Under the pieces are notes generated by a model. It was given only the letters and a program-made list of their open reading frames with translations, did not search any database and was not told the origin of the DNA. Shown one piece after another: positions 1 through 8,905 of a stretch of DNA of 64,000 bases. Within the stretch, counting starts at the first letter, position 1, and each line of letters begins with the position of its first letter. The translations under genes and the position numbers were made by a program. Source of the DNA: Poriferisphaera corsica (GTDB lineage: Bacteria; Planctomycetota; Phycisphaerae; Phycisphaerales; Phycisphaeraceae); contig NZ_CP036425.1 in NCBI RefSeq assembly GCF_007747445.1, forward strand, positions 620,001 to 684,000, read 5' to 3'.

Positions 1-318
1 GCCGGTGACGAGGGGGTTGTTCTGGAAACGTGGGTCTTTGGTGGCGTCTTGAATGATGAGCGGCTCGTCACGAAGGATGGTGTGGCCACAGAATGATTCT
101 TCGCGTCCGGTTTGATTGAAGGTTAGGCCGCATTTTGCTTTCAGCCATTGGCGGTCGCTGTCGATGAGCGCGATGTAGGACATGGAGGTGTCGGCGATGG
201 TGCAAGCGAGTTTGACGATCTGGTCGTAGCGGAGTTCGCGTGGTGTGTCGAGGATACGTGCGGCTCGGAGGTCAGCGATGCGTTCGATCTCATTGGGTGG
301 TTTGATGGGTGCAACCAT
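1..318 (-). CDS. GAF-domain sensor protein, N-terminal part (runs off the window)
   Basis: The first 106 residues of a signalling protein are present; the rest lies beyond the window edge. The segment contains an ILDTP motif (residues 23-27), a Leu-Ile-Asp-Ser-Asp-Arg-Gln-Trp stretch (51-58) and a Glu-Ser-Phe-Cys-Gly-His segment (74-79). This layout is typical of GAF domains at the N-terminus of planctomycete and proteobacterial histidine kinases or diguanylate cyclases. The start codon is chosen because a GGAGG ribosome site (327-331) lies 8 bases upstream. The output domain cannot be seen, so the enzyme class is open. The domain assignment is fairly sure. Confidence 0.8.
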   Translation of the reverse strand, partial: MVAPIKPPNEIERIADLRAARILDTPRELRYDQIVKLACTIADTSMSYIALIDSDRQWLKAKCGLTFNQTGREESFCGHTILRDEPLIIQDATKDPRFQNNPLVTG

Positions 319-574
319 GGGGATGGCCTCCGGTGTCTAAATAGAGAAGGTTTTGGGAATCATAGGCTGGTCTGTTTGAGGTTGATGTCACGTGTGTGGT
401 GGATCGGTGTGGGTTTGTTGATTGGCGGTGGTGTGATTGTGTTAATCGGTATAAAGGTCACGAGGGATGACTGGATAAGTCAGGGTTTGTGTGTGGAGGG
501 GCATGGGGGATGAGTGGGGGAGGCGGTGCTGATGGATGGTATCTTGAAGGTGGGTTGTGGGTTAGAATGGGGGT

Positions 575-796
575 ATGGAACAAGAACAGCGGATTGTGAA
601 TGTTGAAGAGAAGATCGCGTATCTGGAGAAGATGGTTGCAGATCTGAATGAGGTTGTGACTGGGTTGAATCGTGAGGTGCAGAACCTTTCGAAACAAAAC
701 AAGCGGTTGCATTCGCAGGTTGCGGCACAGGGTGAACGGTTGTCGCAGATGGAGCCTGAGCGGACGCTGGAAGATGATAAGCCGCCGCATTATTGA
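575..796 (+). CDS. slyX: SlyX family protein
   Basis: This is a 73-residue protein that is almost entirely coiled coil: heptad-spaced Leu/Val residues run from about residue 8 to 60. It ends in the Pro-Pro-His-Tyr sequence that is the signature of the SlyX family. The length matches the family (70-75 residues). The molecular role of SlyX is not established. The coiled coil suggests oligomerisation or partner binding. A G-run directly precedes the ATG. It stands 51 bases before the lipid kinase gene on the same strand and may be co-transcribed with it. Confidence 0.85.
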   Translation: MEQEQRIVNVEEKIAYLEKMVADLNEVVTGLNREVQNLSKQNKRLHSQVAAQGERLSQMEPERTLEDDKPPHY

Positions 797-847
797 TTGG
801 ATGGGTGATGATTGATTTTGCTTGTGTATTGGGAGTAAAAAGGTCGT

Positions 848-1870
848 ATGGCAGCGAAGATTGTTTACATTTTTGCGAATCCGTATAGTGGCAGCGGTGA
901 GAACAAGCGGTATGTTGCGGAGTTGATTGGTGCGCTTGAAAAGTGCGGTGTTAAAGGAGAAGCGGTGTGGGATCTGCATGAGCGAAAGGCGATCTTGTCG
1001 GATAGGAAATTGGGAGAGCGGTGTGAGACGGTGGTGTCTGCGGGTGGTGATGGGTCGCTGGGTGATGTGGTGAATGAGTTAGCGGTGGGTGAGAATTTGG
1101 GGGATGTGAATGTGGCGATGTTGCCGATGGGGAATGAGAATCTGTTTGCGAGAGAGTTTGGGTTTACACGCGAAGCGGGGGCGATGGCTGAAGCGATTGC
1201 AAAGGGGGATTGCGTTCGAGTGGATATGGGATGGGTGATGCATCGAACGAATATTGGGAAAGATGAGCAGAGTAAGAAGGGAGATGGAAAGTATTTTACG
1301 TTGGTGCTTAGTGCGGGGTTTGATGCTGAGGTGATTCATGCGTTGGATCTTTGGCGGCGGGTGAAATCGGATCGTGGTGAGGAGAAAAAGAAGCGTGTGA
1401 CGCGTTTGAGTTACGTGCCGATTGTGTTGAAGACGGTGTGGCGGTATGGGTGGCCCCGGATTGAGTTGCTGCCGGAGGAAGGGGGCGTGGTGAGGGGATG
1501 TTGCGCATTTGTGTTTGTATTGAAGCAGTATGCGGCGGGGTTGCCGATTGCGGGGGAGGTCGTCGCGGATGATGGGATGGTGGATTGGGTGGTGCTTGAG
1601 AAAGGGGGCGTGCTGCAGATGTTGCGGTATGTGTGGTGGATATGGCGAGATGTGCATATTGGGAAGCCGGGGGTGAGTTATGGTCGCAGTCGGCGATTAG
1701 TGTTGCGGGTTTGTGAAGGAGACAGTGTGAGACGTGAGGTTACGGCAGGGCAGAAGGTGGATGAACGACGAGTCGCGGTTGAGATCGACGGGGATGTGGG
1801 GGGATTTTTACCTGTTGAAGTTGAAGCTGAGCGGCGAGTGTTACGCGTGCTGGCTATGGGCTCGTCGTAA
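848..1870 (+). CDS. Diacylglycerol kinase-family lipid kinase (YegS/LCB5 type)
   Basis: This 340-residue cytosolic enzyme probably phosphorylates a diacylglycerol- or sphingosine-like lipid with ATP. The N-terminus has the Asn-Pro-x-Ser-Gly motif (residues 11-16). The nucleotide-binding Gly-Gly-Asp-Gly-Ser is at 66-70, and a Leu-Pro-Met-Gly-Asn-Glu-Asn-Leu segment at 92-99 corresponds to the usual Gly-Thr-x-Asn motif. Length fits the DAGK catalytic family. It differs from the canonical motif in having Met-Gly rather than Gly-Thr, so lipid specificity cannot be deduced. A short AAGG ribosome site precedes the ATG. The gene is strongly G-rich on its coding strand, as are its neighbours. Confidence 0.85.
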   Translation: MAAKIVYIFANPYSGSGENKRYVAELIGALEKCGVKGEAVWDLHERKAILSDRKLGERCETVVSAGGDGSLGDVVNELAVGENLGDVNVAMLPMGNENLFAREFGFTREAGAMAEAIAKGDCVRVDMGWVMHRTNIGKDEQSKKGDGKYFTLVLSAGFDAEVIHALDLWRRVKSDRGEEKKKRVTRLSYVPIVLKTVWRYGWPRIELLPEEGGVVRGCCAFVFVLKQYAAGLPIAGEVVADDGMVDWVVLEKGGVLQMLRYVWWIWRDVHIGKPGVSYGRSRRLVLRVCEGDSVRREVTAGQKVDERRVAVEIDGDVGGFLPVEVEAERRVLRVLAMGSS

Positions 1871-2072
1871 AGCGAAGCATAAGTTATTTATGAATATCTA
1901 GATATATCAATCGGCGTGGTGAGGTGGGGATCAACATAAGAGACATGAGTGGGGAGGGGCCTATTATTTAGCAATGAAATACAAAACAGTCATGAAGTGT
2001 GATATGATTTGAGTGATTATGGCAAATCATGGAAATTTGTGATTGCGGTTTTGGTTGTTGAGGGAGGGTGGC

Positions 2073-2117
2073 ATGAGCAAGTTTTGGGTCAGCTTCGTGG
2101 TGTGGGGCAGGGTTTGA
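2073..2117 (+). CDS. Possible 14-residue leader peptide in front of lutA
   Basis: A very short ORF starts with ATG 4 bases after a strong purine-rich ribosome site (GGGAGGGTG, 2061-2069). It encodes 14 residues including two Trp and three Val, and it stops one base before the lutA ATG. Such spacing would couple translation of the two frames. No family is recognisable. It could be a chance ORF, but the ribosome site in front of it looks better than the one lutA has on its own. Confidence 0.4.
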   Translation: MSKFWVSFVVWGRV

Positions 2118-2118
2118 T

Positions 2119-2883
2119 ATGAAAGTAGCACTTTTTATTACATGTCTGACGGATAACTTTTACCCGCGCACAGGCATTGCGCTGGTGAAGATATTGGAGC
2201 ACTTGGGATGCGAGGTTGTGTTTCCGGAGGAGCAAACGTGTTGTGGTCAGCCGATGTGGAACAATGGGTTTGCAGAAGAGACACGTGGATTGGCTAAGCG
2301 CATGATAGATGTGTTTGAGGGGTATGAGTATGTGGTGACGCCGTCGGGGTCATGTGCGGCAATGGTGCGGGATTATTATGAAGAGGCGTTTGAGGGCATG
2401 CCTGAGTGGCAGGCGAAGGCGAGAAATTTAGCAGAGCGGACGTATGAATTTATTGAGTTTTTGGTGAAGGTGGCGAAGATTGATTTGCGTGAGTTTGGTG
2501 CGAAGTGGGATGGGGATGTGACATATCATTATTCGTGTCACTTGCGAGGGATTGGGATGACGGATGAGGCGGTGCAGTTGCTGAAGCAGATTGAAGGGGT
2601 TAGGTACCATGAGCTTGAGAAGATGGAGCAGTGTTGTGGGTTTGGCGGCACGTTTGCGATGAAGTTTTCAGAGGTGAGTGGTGAGATGTCGCGTGATAAG
2701 GTGGGGTGTATTGAGAAGACCGGAGCGAAGGTTGTGGTGGTGAATGATGCAGGTTGCAGTATGAATATCGAGGGGACATGTCGGCGAGAGGGGGTTGATG
2801 TGAAATTTATGAGTTTGGCAGAGATCATTGCTGAGAGTTTGAGCTTGATGGATGATTCTGATCAGGTTGGGGCTAATGGTTGA
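2119..2883 (+). CDS. lutA: L-lactate oxidation subunit LutA (CCG-domain Fe-S protein)
   Basis: LutA belongs to the LutABC (YkgEFG) complex that oxidises L-lactate to pyruvate in the cytoplasm. The 254-residue protein has the two diagnostic Cys-Cys-Gly motifs of the CCG domain (Cys41-Cys42 and Cys172-Cys173), which bind an Fe-S or related cofactor. The length is the family norm (about 240-255). It is the first gene of lutA-lutB-lutC, with lutB starting 16 bases after its stop. No GntR-type lutR regulator is adjacent, so regulation is not evident locally. The assignment is strong because all three subunits are present in order. Confidence 0.93.
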   Translation: MKVALFITCLTDNFYPRTGIALVKILEHLGCEVVFPEEQTCCGQPMWNNGFAEETRGLAKRMIDVFEGYEYVVTPSGSCAAMVRDYYEEAFEGMPEWQAKARNLAERTYEFIEFLVKVAKIDLREFGAKWDGDVTYHYSCHLRGIGMTDEAVQLLKQIEGVRYHELEKMEQCCGFGGTFAMKFSEVSGEMSRDKVGCIEKTGAKVVVVNDAGCSMNIEGTCRREGVDVKFMSLAEIIAESLSLMDDSDQVGANG

Positions 2884-2899
2884 TTAGATTGGGATATTG

Positions 2900-4426
2900 A
2901 TGTCGCGATTAGAAGATCAGAGAAATTTAAATGGTGATGGGCAGGCTGTGGACGGGCATGAGTTATTATTCCCGGAATTGCCTTATGAGGGGATGAAGAA
3001 CCGGGTCAAGGGGGCGGTGAAGAATGTGCAGTTGCAGCAGTTTGTGAATAGTGCGACGTTGAAGAAGGATGTTGCCCGTAAGGCGATGATGGAGCAAACA
3101 TTTGGTGCTAATGTACTCAAGGCTAAAGAGTTGGCGGGTGAGATCAAGCAGCACGCGTTGGACCATCTGGATTATTACCTTGAGCAGTTCATTGAAAATG
3201 CGGAGAAAAGTGGGGCTGTGGTTCATTTGGCCAAGGATGCAGAGCAGGCGAGAGAGATCGCATTGGCGATTGCGCGGCAAAATGGGTCGACGTTATGTGT
3301 GAAAAGTAAGAGTATGGTGACTGAGGAAGTACAGTTGCTTGATGCTTTTGAGGGAGCGGGTATTGAGACGGTTGAGACGGACTTGGGTGAGTTTATTTTG
3401 CAGCTGGATCATGATGCGCCGTCACATATTGTGACGCCAATGATTCATAAGAATAGGGTGTCGGTTGCGGAGGCATTTACGCGTGAGCTTGGCGCAGCGT
3501 ATACAGAAAATCCTCAAGAGCTGACAACCATTGCGCGTGAACATTTGCGAAAGAAATTTGCGAAAGCAGATCTTGGGATGTCGGGTGGAAATTTTCTGAT
3601 TGCAGAGACAGGTGGGGTTGTGATCTGTACAAATGAAGGGAACGGACGGCTTAGTACATCGGTTGCTAAAGTGCATATCGCGATGGTGGGGATCGAGAAG
3701 CTAATTCCACGGCAGGAACATCTTGGTGCGATGTTGAAAGTGCTTACGAGAAGTAGTACAGGGCAGCCACTCACATGTTATACGCATATTATGACAGGTC
3801 CTAAGCGAGAGTTAGAGGTAGATGGGCCGGAGCAGATGCATATTGTGTTGGTTGATAATGGCCGATGCAATGCGTTGGGTGAAGAGACAAGGGAGATGCT
3901 GCGGTGTATTCGCTGTGGTGCTTGTTTGAATACGTGTCCGGTGTATCGAAAGATTGGTGGGCATAGCTATGGTGCTGTTTATCCGGGGCCGATCGGTTCG
4001 ATTTTAACACCGATGTTGAAGGGGATGGAGAACTATAAGGATTTGCCGAACGCGAGCTCGCTTTGCGGAGCGTGTTACGATGCGTGCCCAGTGCGGATAA
4101 ATATACCGAAGCAGTTGATCCATCATCGTCGTGTGATGAATGAGCAGAAAATGAACAGTTGGGGTGAACGATTGATGATGAAGGGGTGGACGATCGCGTA
4201 TAGCAGTAAGACTGGTTATTTGTTGAGTAATCGTTTGCAGCGGATGATGAGTCGATTGATTGCAAGGCAGAAAGAGGGAGGGGGGAAGTATGTTGATCGT
4301 GGTTGGGTGAAGAGAATGAGAGGGCCGTTGAAAGGGTGGACGGATCAGAAGGATTTGCCGACGCCGCCGAGCCGCCAATTCAGGGATTGGTGGTCACGTG
4401 ATCATGATTCAAAGGGAGATGAGTGA
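2900..4426 (+). CDS. lutB: L-lactate oxidation iron-sulfur subunit LutB
   Basis: This is the 508-residue Fe-S subunit of the LutABC lactate oxidation complex. The N-terminal two-thirds is a LUD-type domain. The C-terminal third has two ferredoxin-like clusters: Cys-Ile-Arg-Cys-Gly-Ala-Cys followed by Thr-Cys-Pro near residue 335-347, and Cys-Gly-Ala-Cys followed by Ala-Cys-Pro near 390-398. The ATG at 2900 is preferred over an in-frame TTG directly before it. It sits between lutA and lutC. Its stop codon overlaps the lutC start (TGATG), which indicates translational coupling. It is slightly longer than many LutB proteins (about 475) because of an N-terminal extension. Confidence 0.93.
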   Translation: MSRLEDQRNLNGDGQAVDGHELLFPELPYEGMKNRVKGAVKNVQLQQFVNSATLKKDVARKAMMEQTFGANVLKAKELAGEIKQHALDHLDYYLEQFIENAEKSGAVVHLAKDAEQAREIALAIARQNGSTLCVKSKSMVTEEVQLLDAFEGAGIETVETDLGEFILQLDHDAPSHIVTPMIHKNRVSVAEAFTRELGAAYTENPQELTTIAREHLRKKFAKADLGMSGGNFLIAETGGVVICTNEGNGRLSTSVAKVHIAMVGIEKLIPRQEHLGAMLKVLTRSSTGQPLTCYTHIMTGPKRELEVDGPEQMHIVLVDNGRCNALGEETREMLRCIRCGACLNTCPVYRKIGGHSYGAVYPGPIGSILTPMLKGMENYKDLPNASSLCGACYDACPVRINIPKQLIHHRRVMNEQKMNSWGERLMMKGWTIAYSSKTGYLLSNRLQRMMSRLIARQKEGGGKYVDRGWVKRMRGPLKGWTDQKDLPTPPSRQFRDWWSRDHDSKGDE

Positions 4427-5133
4427 TGCATATGAATCAAAAATTGGGTGAAGAAAAAAGTGTATTTCTTAAGCGCATCACGAAGTCACTTGGGTACGAG
4501 AAGGCCAGTGTACCGAAGAATGTGCCGGGAGTTGATGAGGCTGTGTTTCGATTACTTGAAGAAGATGCGGATCTGCTCGCACGATTCAAACAAGGTGCGG
4601 AGGTTGTTGGGATGCTTGTGACTGTTTGCGAGCAGGATGAGGTGAAAGATGTGTTCAGGCGATTATGTGAAAAGTATCAGGCGAAGAAAGTGATACGTGG
4701 ATGGGGAAAGAAACTGGATGATTTGGGTTTGGAAACTGTGATTGATGATGCAGGCGCAGTGTTGTATGTGCCGGCGGATGGGGTGTGCAATTTTGAGGGG
4801 CAGTATGATGCGGAGATTGGTGTAACAGATGTTACTGCAGCGCTTGCTGAAACAGGAACACTTGTCATTGAGAGTGGGAAGGATGGTGGTGGCGGCGGTG
4901 GACGTGGAGCCAGCTTGGTGCCGGAATGTCATGTTGCCATTGTGCGTGAATGCGACCTTGTGGCTGACATGATCGATTATTGGGCAAGGTTTAAAGGTAT
5001 TGAAGGAAATGACCAACCCAGCTCGAAGGTATTTATAACCGGGCCAAGCAAGACGGCAGATATTGAAGGTGTATTGATTACAGGTGTACACGGGCCTCGT
5101 GAGGTGGAGATTGTTGTCGTGAAGGGGATGTGA
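4426..5133 (+). CDS. lutC: L-lactate oxidation subunit LutC (LUD domain)
   Basis: This is the third subunit of the LutABC system, a 235-residue LUD-domain protein. The centre of the protein has the family pattern Ala-Glu-Thr-Gly-Thr-Leu-Val with a Gly-rich loop following it, then Pro-x-x-His-Val-Ala. The ATG at 4426 shares its A with the lutB stop, and a GGGAG site lies upstream. A second in-frame ATG at 4432 is an alternative. The Gly run in the loop (six Gly in a row) is longer than usual. No clear terminator follows. The next gene converges from the other strand 138 bases downstream. Confidence 0.92.
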   Translation: MHMNQKLGEEKSVFLKRITKSLGYEKASVPKNVPGVDEAVFRLLEEDADLLARFKQGAEVVGMLVTVCEQDEVKDVFRRLCEKYQAKKVIRGWGKKLDDLGLETVIDDAGAVLYVPADGVCNFEGQYDAEIGVTDVTAALAETGTLVIESGKDGGGGGGRGASLVPECHVAIVRECDLVADMIDYWARFKGIEGNDQPSSKVFITGPSKTADIEGVLITGVHGPREVEIVVVKGM

Positions 5134-5271
5134 TGGATGGCGATAGTTATCTGAGCTGATTGATGAAAGTGATTATTAAATTTCTTGATGATCATGTCAG
5201 CCTCTTTGTGTCATGTTTGATATTATGCCACATGTGATAAAAAATGGTTGTGGGATATATGATTTTTTTGG

Positions 5272-5730
5272 CTAATTGTTCGGGTGTTCATGCCCCTCTA
5301 TGACGGCCCACTTCTTTGGATTTTCGTCGATCCATGTCTGAAGCATATCGATACATGATGGGTCGTTGAGTATTTCGAAAGAGATTTGATGTCGAGATAA
5401 CGTGTTGCGTGCGCCGGGTACGGTAGTGTCATCGCCAATGATAATGCGTGGGATCTGATAGAAGGTGATGAGGCCGGAGCACATCAGGCATGGCGAGAGG
5501 GTGGTGGCGAGTGTGAAAGATTGCCAATCATTGCGGATGCCAGCAGTGCGTGCGGCGCACATTTCTGCATGAGCTGTAGGGTCCTTGGTCTGAAAGATAA
5601 GATTGTGTCCTTTGCCAACGATATGTCCTTGGGCGTCCATGATTGCGGAGCCGATGGGTACGCCACCTTCTGTCAGTCCTTTGCGAGCTTCTTTGATCGC
5701 AACATCAAGTAGATCGTGTTCAGTCATCAT
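5272..5730 (-). CDS. Cytosine deaminase, yeast FCY1-like zinc enzyme
   Basis: This 152-residue enzyme of the cytidine/deoxycytidylate deaminase fold probably converts cytosine to uracil plus ammonia in pyrimidine salvage. Zinc ligands and the catalytic Glu are visible as His54-Ala-Glu56 and Pro80-Cys81-x-x-Cys84. The segments Glu-Gly-Gly-Val-Pro-Ile-Gly (21-27) and Gly-His-Asn (41-43), and a C-terminal Phe/Trp-Ile-Asp-Glu-x-Pro-x-x-Trp pattern, are closer to the small fungal cytosine deaminase than to tRNA adenosine deaminase or the large bacterial CodA. A GAGG ribosome site lies about 8 bases before the first ATG. The substrate is inferred from family resemblance. Guanine deaminase-like activity cannot be excluded. 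Confidence 0.8.
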   Translation of the reverse strand: MMTEHDLLDVAIKEARKGLTEGGVPIGSAIMDAQGHIVGKGHNLIFQTKDPTAHAEMCAARTAGIRNDWQSFTLATTLSPCLMCSGLITFYQIPRIIIGDDTTVPGARNTLSRHQISFEILNDPSCIDMLQTWIDENPKKWAVIEGHEHPNN

Positions 5731-5953
5731 TTCATTATCCTCGGTGTGGCTACTTTAAGTGCATTCTATAACGCAGTTTGTGGCTGTATGTAGGGGATTA
5801 TGCTTGTTTAAGTTTATGAAAAAATGATTAAGAGTATTGTAAGTGAATACTTATTCTGTTAATGTAAGTAAAAATATACAAAACGTGCTGGCTTTGTTGA
5901 TTGTCCATTTATTAGCCGCATGAGTAAAAACGAAAGTGTGAAGGAGCGATGTA

Positions 5954-6343
5954 ATGGTTGAGGTGAATCTAATTTTTGGCTGGGCGTGGGTGATGGTTGG
6001 CATTTTTACTGGCGCAGTGATCGGTATGTTTTTTGCACGGGAAGACTTCATGGGTGGGTACGGTAGTTGGCGGAGGCGGATGGTGCGCCTTGGACATATC
6101 GCATTTATGGGTATGGCTGCAGTGAATATTGGTTTTGCTTTAACGGTAAAAGTTTTTGGCGTTTCTGGGTGGGGTATCAATATAAGTGGCGCGTCCCTGA
6201 TCATCGGGGGGATTGGGATGCCTGTGATCTGTTTACTGTCTGCGTGGAGGAAAAGTTGGCGGCATGCTTTTGCCTTACCTGTGAGCATGTTGCTTATTGG
6301 GATTGGCAGCCTGCTTCTATGGCTTGTCGTGGCAATCTATTGA
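5954..6343 (+). CDS. Small four-helix membrane protein
   Basis: This 129-residue protein has four predicted membrane segments (about residues 7-25, 46-66, 74-95 and 105-127), separated by an Arg-rich loop (38-44) and a Trp/Arg/Lys loop (97-101). No family is recognised. The start has an AAGGAG ribosome site 7 bases upstream. It lies 37 bases before the B12-binding radical SAM gene on the same strand, so the two are probably co-transcribed. That neighbourhood hints at a membrane-linked product or substrate for the radical SAM enzyme, but nothing in the sequence shows a function. Confidence 0.7.
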   Translation: MVEVNLIFGWAWVMVGIFTGAVIGMFFAREDFMGGYGSWRRRMVRLGHIAFMGMAAVNIGFALTVKVFGVSGWGINISGASLIIGGIGMPVICLLSAWRKSWRHAFALPVSMLLIGIGSLLLWLVVAIY

Positions 6344-6380
6344 ATCGAGCATATTAATGATCATTCCGAGGATATGAGAC

Positions 6381-7754
6381 ATGATGAAACAAAAGGCACA
6401 AAAACAACTAAGAGTCGGCTTAATTGCGATGAGTGGTGTGCGGGCGTGTGACCGTGAGTTGTTGGCATTGGGGCTGACGTTGCCGGGATTTGTAGAAAGA
6501 AGCGAGACGATTGCATCGTTGCCAAGTTTGGGGCTTATAACGCTTGCAAGCTTATCACCCGATTGGTGCGAGGTGAGTTATCACGAAGTTGATCAAATCG
6601 ATGATTGGTCGTTGGATGAAATGGATTCGTTTGATGTGATCGCAATCTCGACTTTTACTGCTCAAGTGAAAGAAGCATACGTGTTATGCGAGCGGTTGAA
6701 AAATCACGGTGTTCAGTATGTTGTGATGGGTGGATTGCATGCAACATCATTGCCAGACGAGGCGTTGCAGTTTTGTGATTCAGTAATTGTGGGTGAGGGA
6801 GAGCTGGTCTGGAAGCAGATGTTGGTTGATGCCCGAGATCGTTGCTTAAAATCAAAATACCGCGCATCTCAACCATTTGATCTCGCTGACGCGCCTATGC
6901 CTGCTTATGAACTACTCGATATTCAGCGATACAATCGCCTGACTGTGCAGACTTCTAGAGGATGTCCTTTTAAGTGTGAGTTTTGTGCAAGCTCGATTCT
7001 TTTAACGGATAAATACAAACAAAAACCAATGGAAAAGGTGCTCGCAGAGGTTGATAAGATTTGCGAGTTATGGAAGCGTCCATTTATCGAGTTTGCTGAT
7101 GATAATAGTTTTGTAAATCGAGGGTATTGGAAGAAACTGCTTCCTGAATTGGCAAAACGTAAGGTGAAGTGGTTTACGGAAACGGATTTGAGTGTTGCAT
7201 GGGATGATGAGCTGCTGGATTTGATGCGTATGAGTGGTTGTGCGGAAGTTCTTATTGGTTTGGAAAGCCCATCTATAGACGGTCTAAATGGCTTGGAAAC
7301 CAAGGGCAATTGGAAAGCAAAACAATTAGGACGATATCAAGAGGGCATTACCAAGATTCAGAGTGCCGGCATACGCGTGAATGGCTGTTTTATTCTTGGG
7401 CTTGATGGCCATGATGTTGGGATATTTGATCGTGTGCTTGCTTTTGCAGATAAGTTGGAGCTGTATGATGTGCAAGTCACATATCTGACTCCATTCCCTG
7501 GCACACCGCTCTATTCAAGGCTTAGGCGTGAGGGCAGATTGCTTGAAGAGAATGCATGGGAGCGCTGTACCCTTTTTGATATTACATATCAGCCAAAAGG
7601 GATGAGTTGTGAACAGTTGCGTGCAGGTTTTCATCAACTCGTGAAAGAGCTGTATAGCGAAGAGAATACATCGTTACGCAGAGATCGATTTAAGCACAAG
7701 TATCGGCAAGCATCAAGATCAAGGCTGCGCAATGTGTCTCATCTCAAGGTTTGA
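6381..7754 (+). CDS. B12-binding domain radical SAM protein
   Basis: This 457-residue enzyme has a cobalamin-binding-like N-terminal domain followed by a radical SAM domain. The N-terminal region shows the Rossmann-like Gly-Gly-Leu-His-Ala-Thr segment near 119-124 and Val-Gly-Glu-Gly-Glu near 138-142, both common in this class. The 4Fe-4S/SAM ligands are Cys195, Cys199 and Cys202 in a Cys-Pro-Phe-Lys-Cys-Glu-Phe-Cys motif. The C-terminal part keeps Pro-Phe-Pro-Gly-Thr-Pro-Leu, typical of the family. It may methylate or rearrange an unactivated carbon in lipid, hopanoid or cofactor biosynthesis; the substrate is unknown. A GAGG site precedes the ATG. Confidence 0.88.
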   Translation: MMKQKAQKQLRVGLIAMSGVRACDRELLALGLTLPGFVERSETIASLPSLGLITLASLSPDWCEVSYHEVDQIDDWSLDEMDSFDVIAISTFTAQVKEAYVLCERLKNHGVQYVVMGGLHATSLPDEALQFCDSVIVGEGELVWKQMLVDARDRCLKSKYRASQPFDLADAPMPAYELLDIQRYNRLTVQTSRGCPFKCEFCASSILLTDKYKQKPMEKVLAEVDKICELWKRPFIEFADDNSFVNRGYWKKLLPELAKRKVKWFTETDLSVAWDDELLDLMRMSGCAEVLIGLESPSIDGLNGLETKGNWKAKQLGRYQEGITKIQSAGIRVNGCFILGLDGHDVGIFDRVLAFADKLELYDVQVTYLTPFPGTPLYSRLRREGRLLEENAWERCTLFDITYQPKGMSCEQLRAGFHQLVKELYSEENTSLRRDRFKHKYRQASRSRLRNVSHLKV

Positions 7755-7777
7755 AAATAATGAGCGAGGTGTTTACT

Positions 7778-8905
7778 TCAAGAACTGCAGCATGAGGTTG
7801 TGACGCGTTTGCTGAAAATCGGTTTGATTAATGGCAATGTTGCAAGTGTGAGTAGAAGCAATGAACCGATCGCGATCGGTACCGGGATAATATTATGCGA
7901 ACTGCTTAATTCCGCAGTGATATTGATATTGAGGATGCCGATGAAGTAGTCGGTTAGTAGGCCTGCACCCAGTGAACAGACTGCAATGGATCCTAAATAA
8001 ATAATCGTTGCGATCGTGCCAATCTCTCGGCGAATAATCGCAAGCGATCCGATATTTGTAGCTGGCCCAGCTAGCAAAAACACTAACGCAGTGCCTGGCG
8101 AAACGCCGGCTAGTAGCATGGCGGCTGCGAGTGGTGTCGATGCTGTAGCGCAAATGTATAGCGGTACGCCAACAATCAGCATCAGAAGCATGGGCATGAT
8201 GCCTGATCCGACTTCAGTTAGTTTTTCAGGTGGGATGAAAGTCTGAACTGAAGCTGCAATGACAATGCCCACGATTAGCCAAAAAGCGAGATCACGATAC
8301 AAATCGACAAATGCATAGCGGAATACTTTGACGATCCAGCCTTTGACGCCATTGTTCCTAGCGTCTGCATCTTGTGATTCGACGCAGCATGTTGTTGGTT
8401 GTTGGGCTTCTTTGCTGCAACTAATGTCAGAGCTGGAGCAGCACAAAGAGTTTTCATTACCAGCGACCGTTACTGTTTGCGATTCTTTTACAGGTTCTTC
8501 TTTGGCAAGGTACTCGGTGAGTACACCTGCTGTTATGGCGGTCGTGATGGCTGCGATTGGGCGAACCAATGTCATAAATGGCCCGAGCAATGCATAACTC
8601 ACAGCGATTGAATCCAAACCGTTTTCAGGCGTTGCAATCAGAAAGGACGTTGTTGAGCCACGCGATGCGCCCGATCGGCGTAATGTGACAGCGGCAGGTA
8701 ATACTGAACATGAACACAAGGGCAGTGGCGTCCCCAGGACAGCTGCCCTGGTGATCGAGAATATGCCTCGTCCTGCAAAACATCGCTGTAGCAGGTTGGT
8801 AGGCAAGGCAAACTTAATTAATGATGCGACTAGCAATCCCAAAATCAGCCAAGGTGCAGCGTCTAAAGATAAGTCGTATAGATTTCTAGCGTACTCAAGC
8901 AACAT
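7778..8905 (-). CDS. Permease of the SO_0444 Cu/Zn efflux type
   Basis: This 375-residue inner-membrane permease has about eight membrane segments in two halves. The first half carries the Pro-Leu-Cys-Ser-Cys-Ser motif (residues 62-67) typical of the DUF318/SO_0444 family, which is linked to copper, zinc or arsenic efflux. The loop between the halves is cysteine-rich (Cys155, 156, 163, 173, 174) and the protein ends in another Cys pair (372-373); both look like soft-metal binding sites. It converges with the radical SAM gene, 23 bases apart. No regulator gene lies next to it. The metal is not determined by the sequence. Confidence 0.82.
   Translation of the reverse strand: MLLEYARNLYDLSLDAAPWLILGLLVASLIKFALPTNLLQRCFAGRGIFSITRAAVLGTPLPLCSCSVLPAAVTLRRSGASRGSTTSFLIATPENGLDSIAVSYALLGPFMTLVRPIAAITTAITAGVLTEYLAKEEPVKESQTVTVAGNENSLCCSSSDISCSKEAQQPTTCCVESQDADARNNGVKGWIVKVFRYAFVDLYRDLAFWLIVGIVIAASVQTFIPPEKLTEVGSGIMPMLLMLIVGVPLYICATASTPLAAAMLLAGVSPGTALVFLLAGPATNIGSLAIIRREIGTIATIIYLGSIAVCSLGAGLLTDYFIGILNINITAELSSSHNIIPVPIAIGSLLLLTLATLPLIKPIFSKRVTTSCCSS

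Noticed and set aside
148-513. 121-residue plus-strand frame near the left edge
   Set aside because: It runs antisense to the GAF-domain gene and continues into spacer. The minus-strand reading gives a clear family match.
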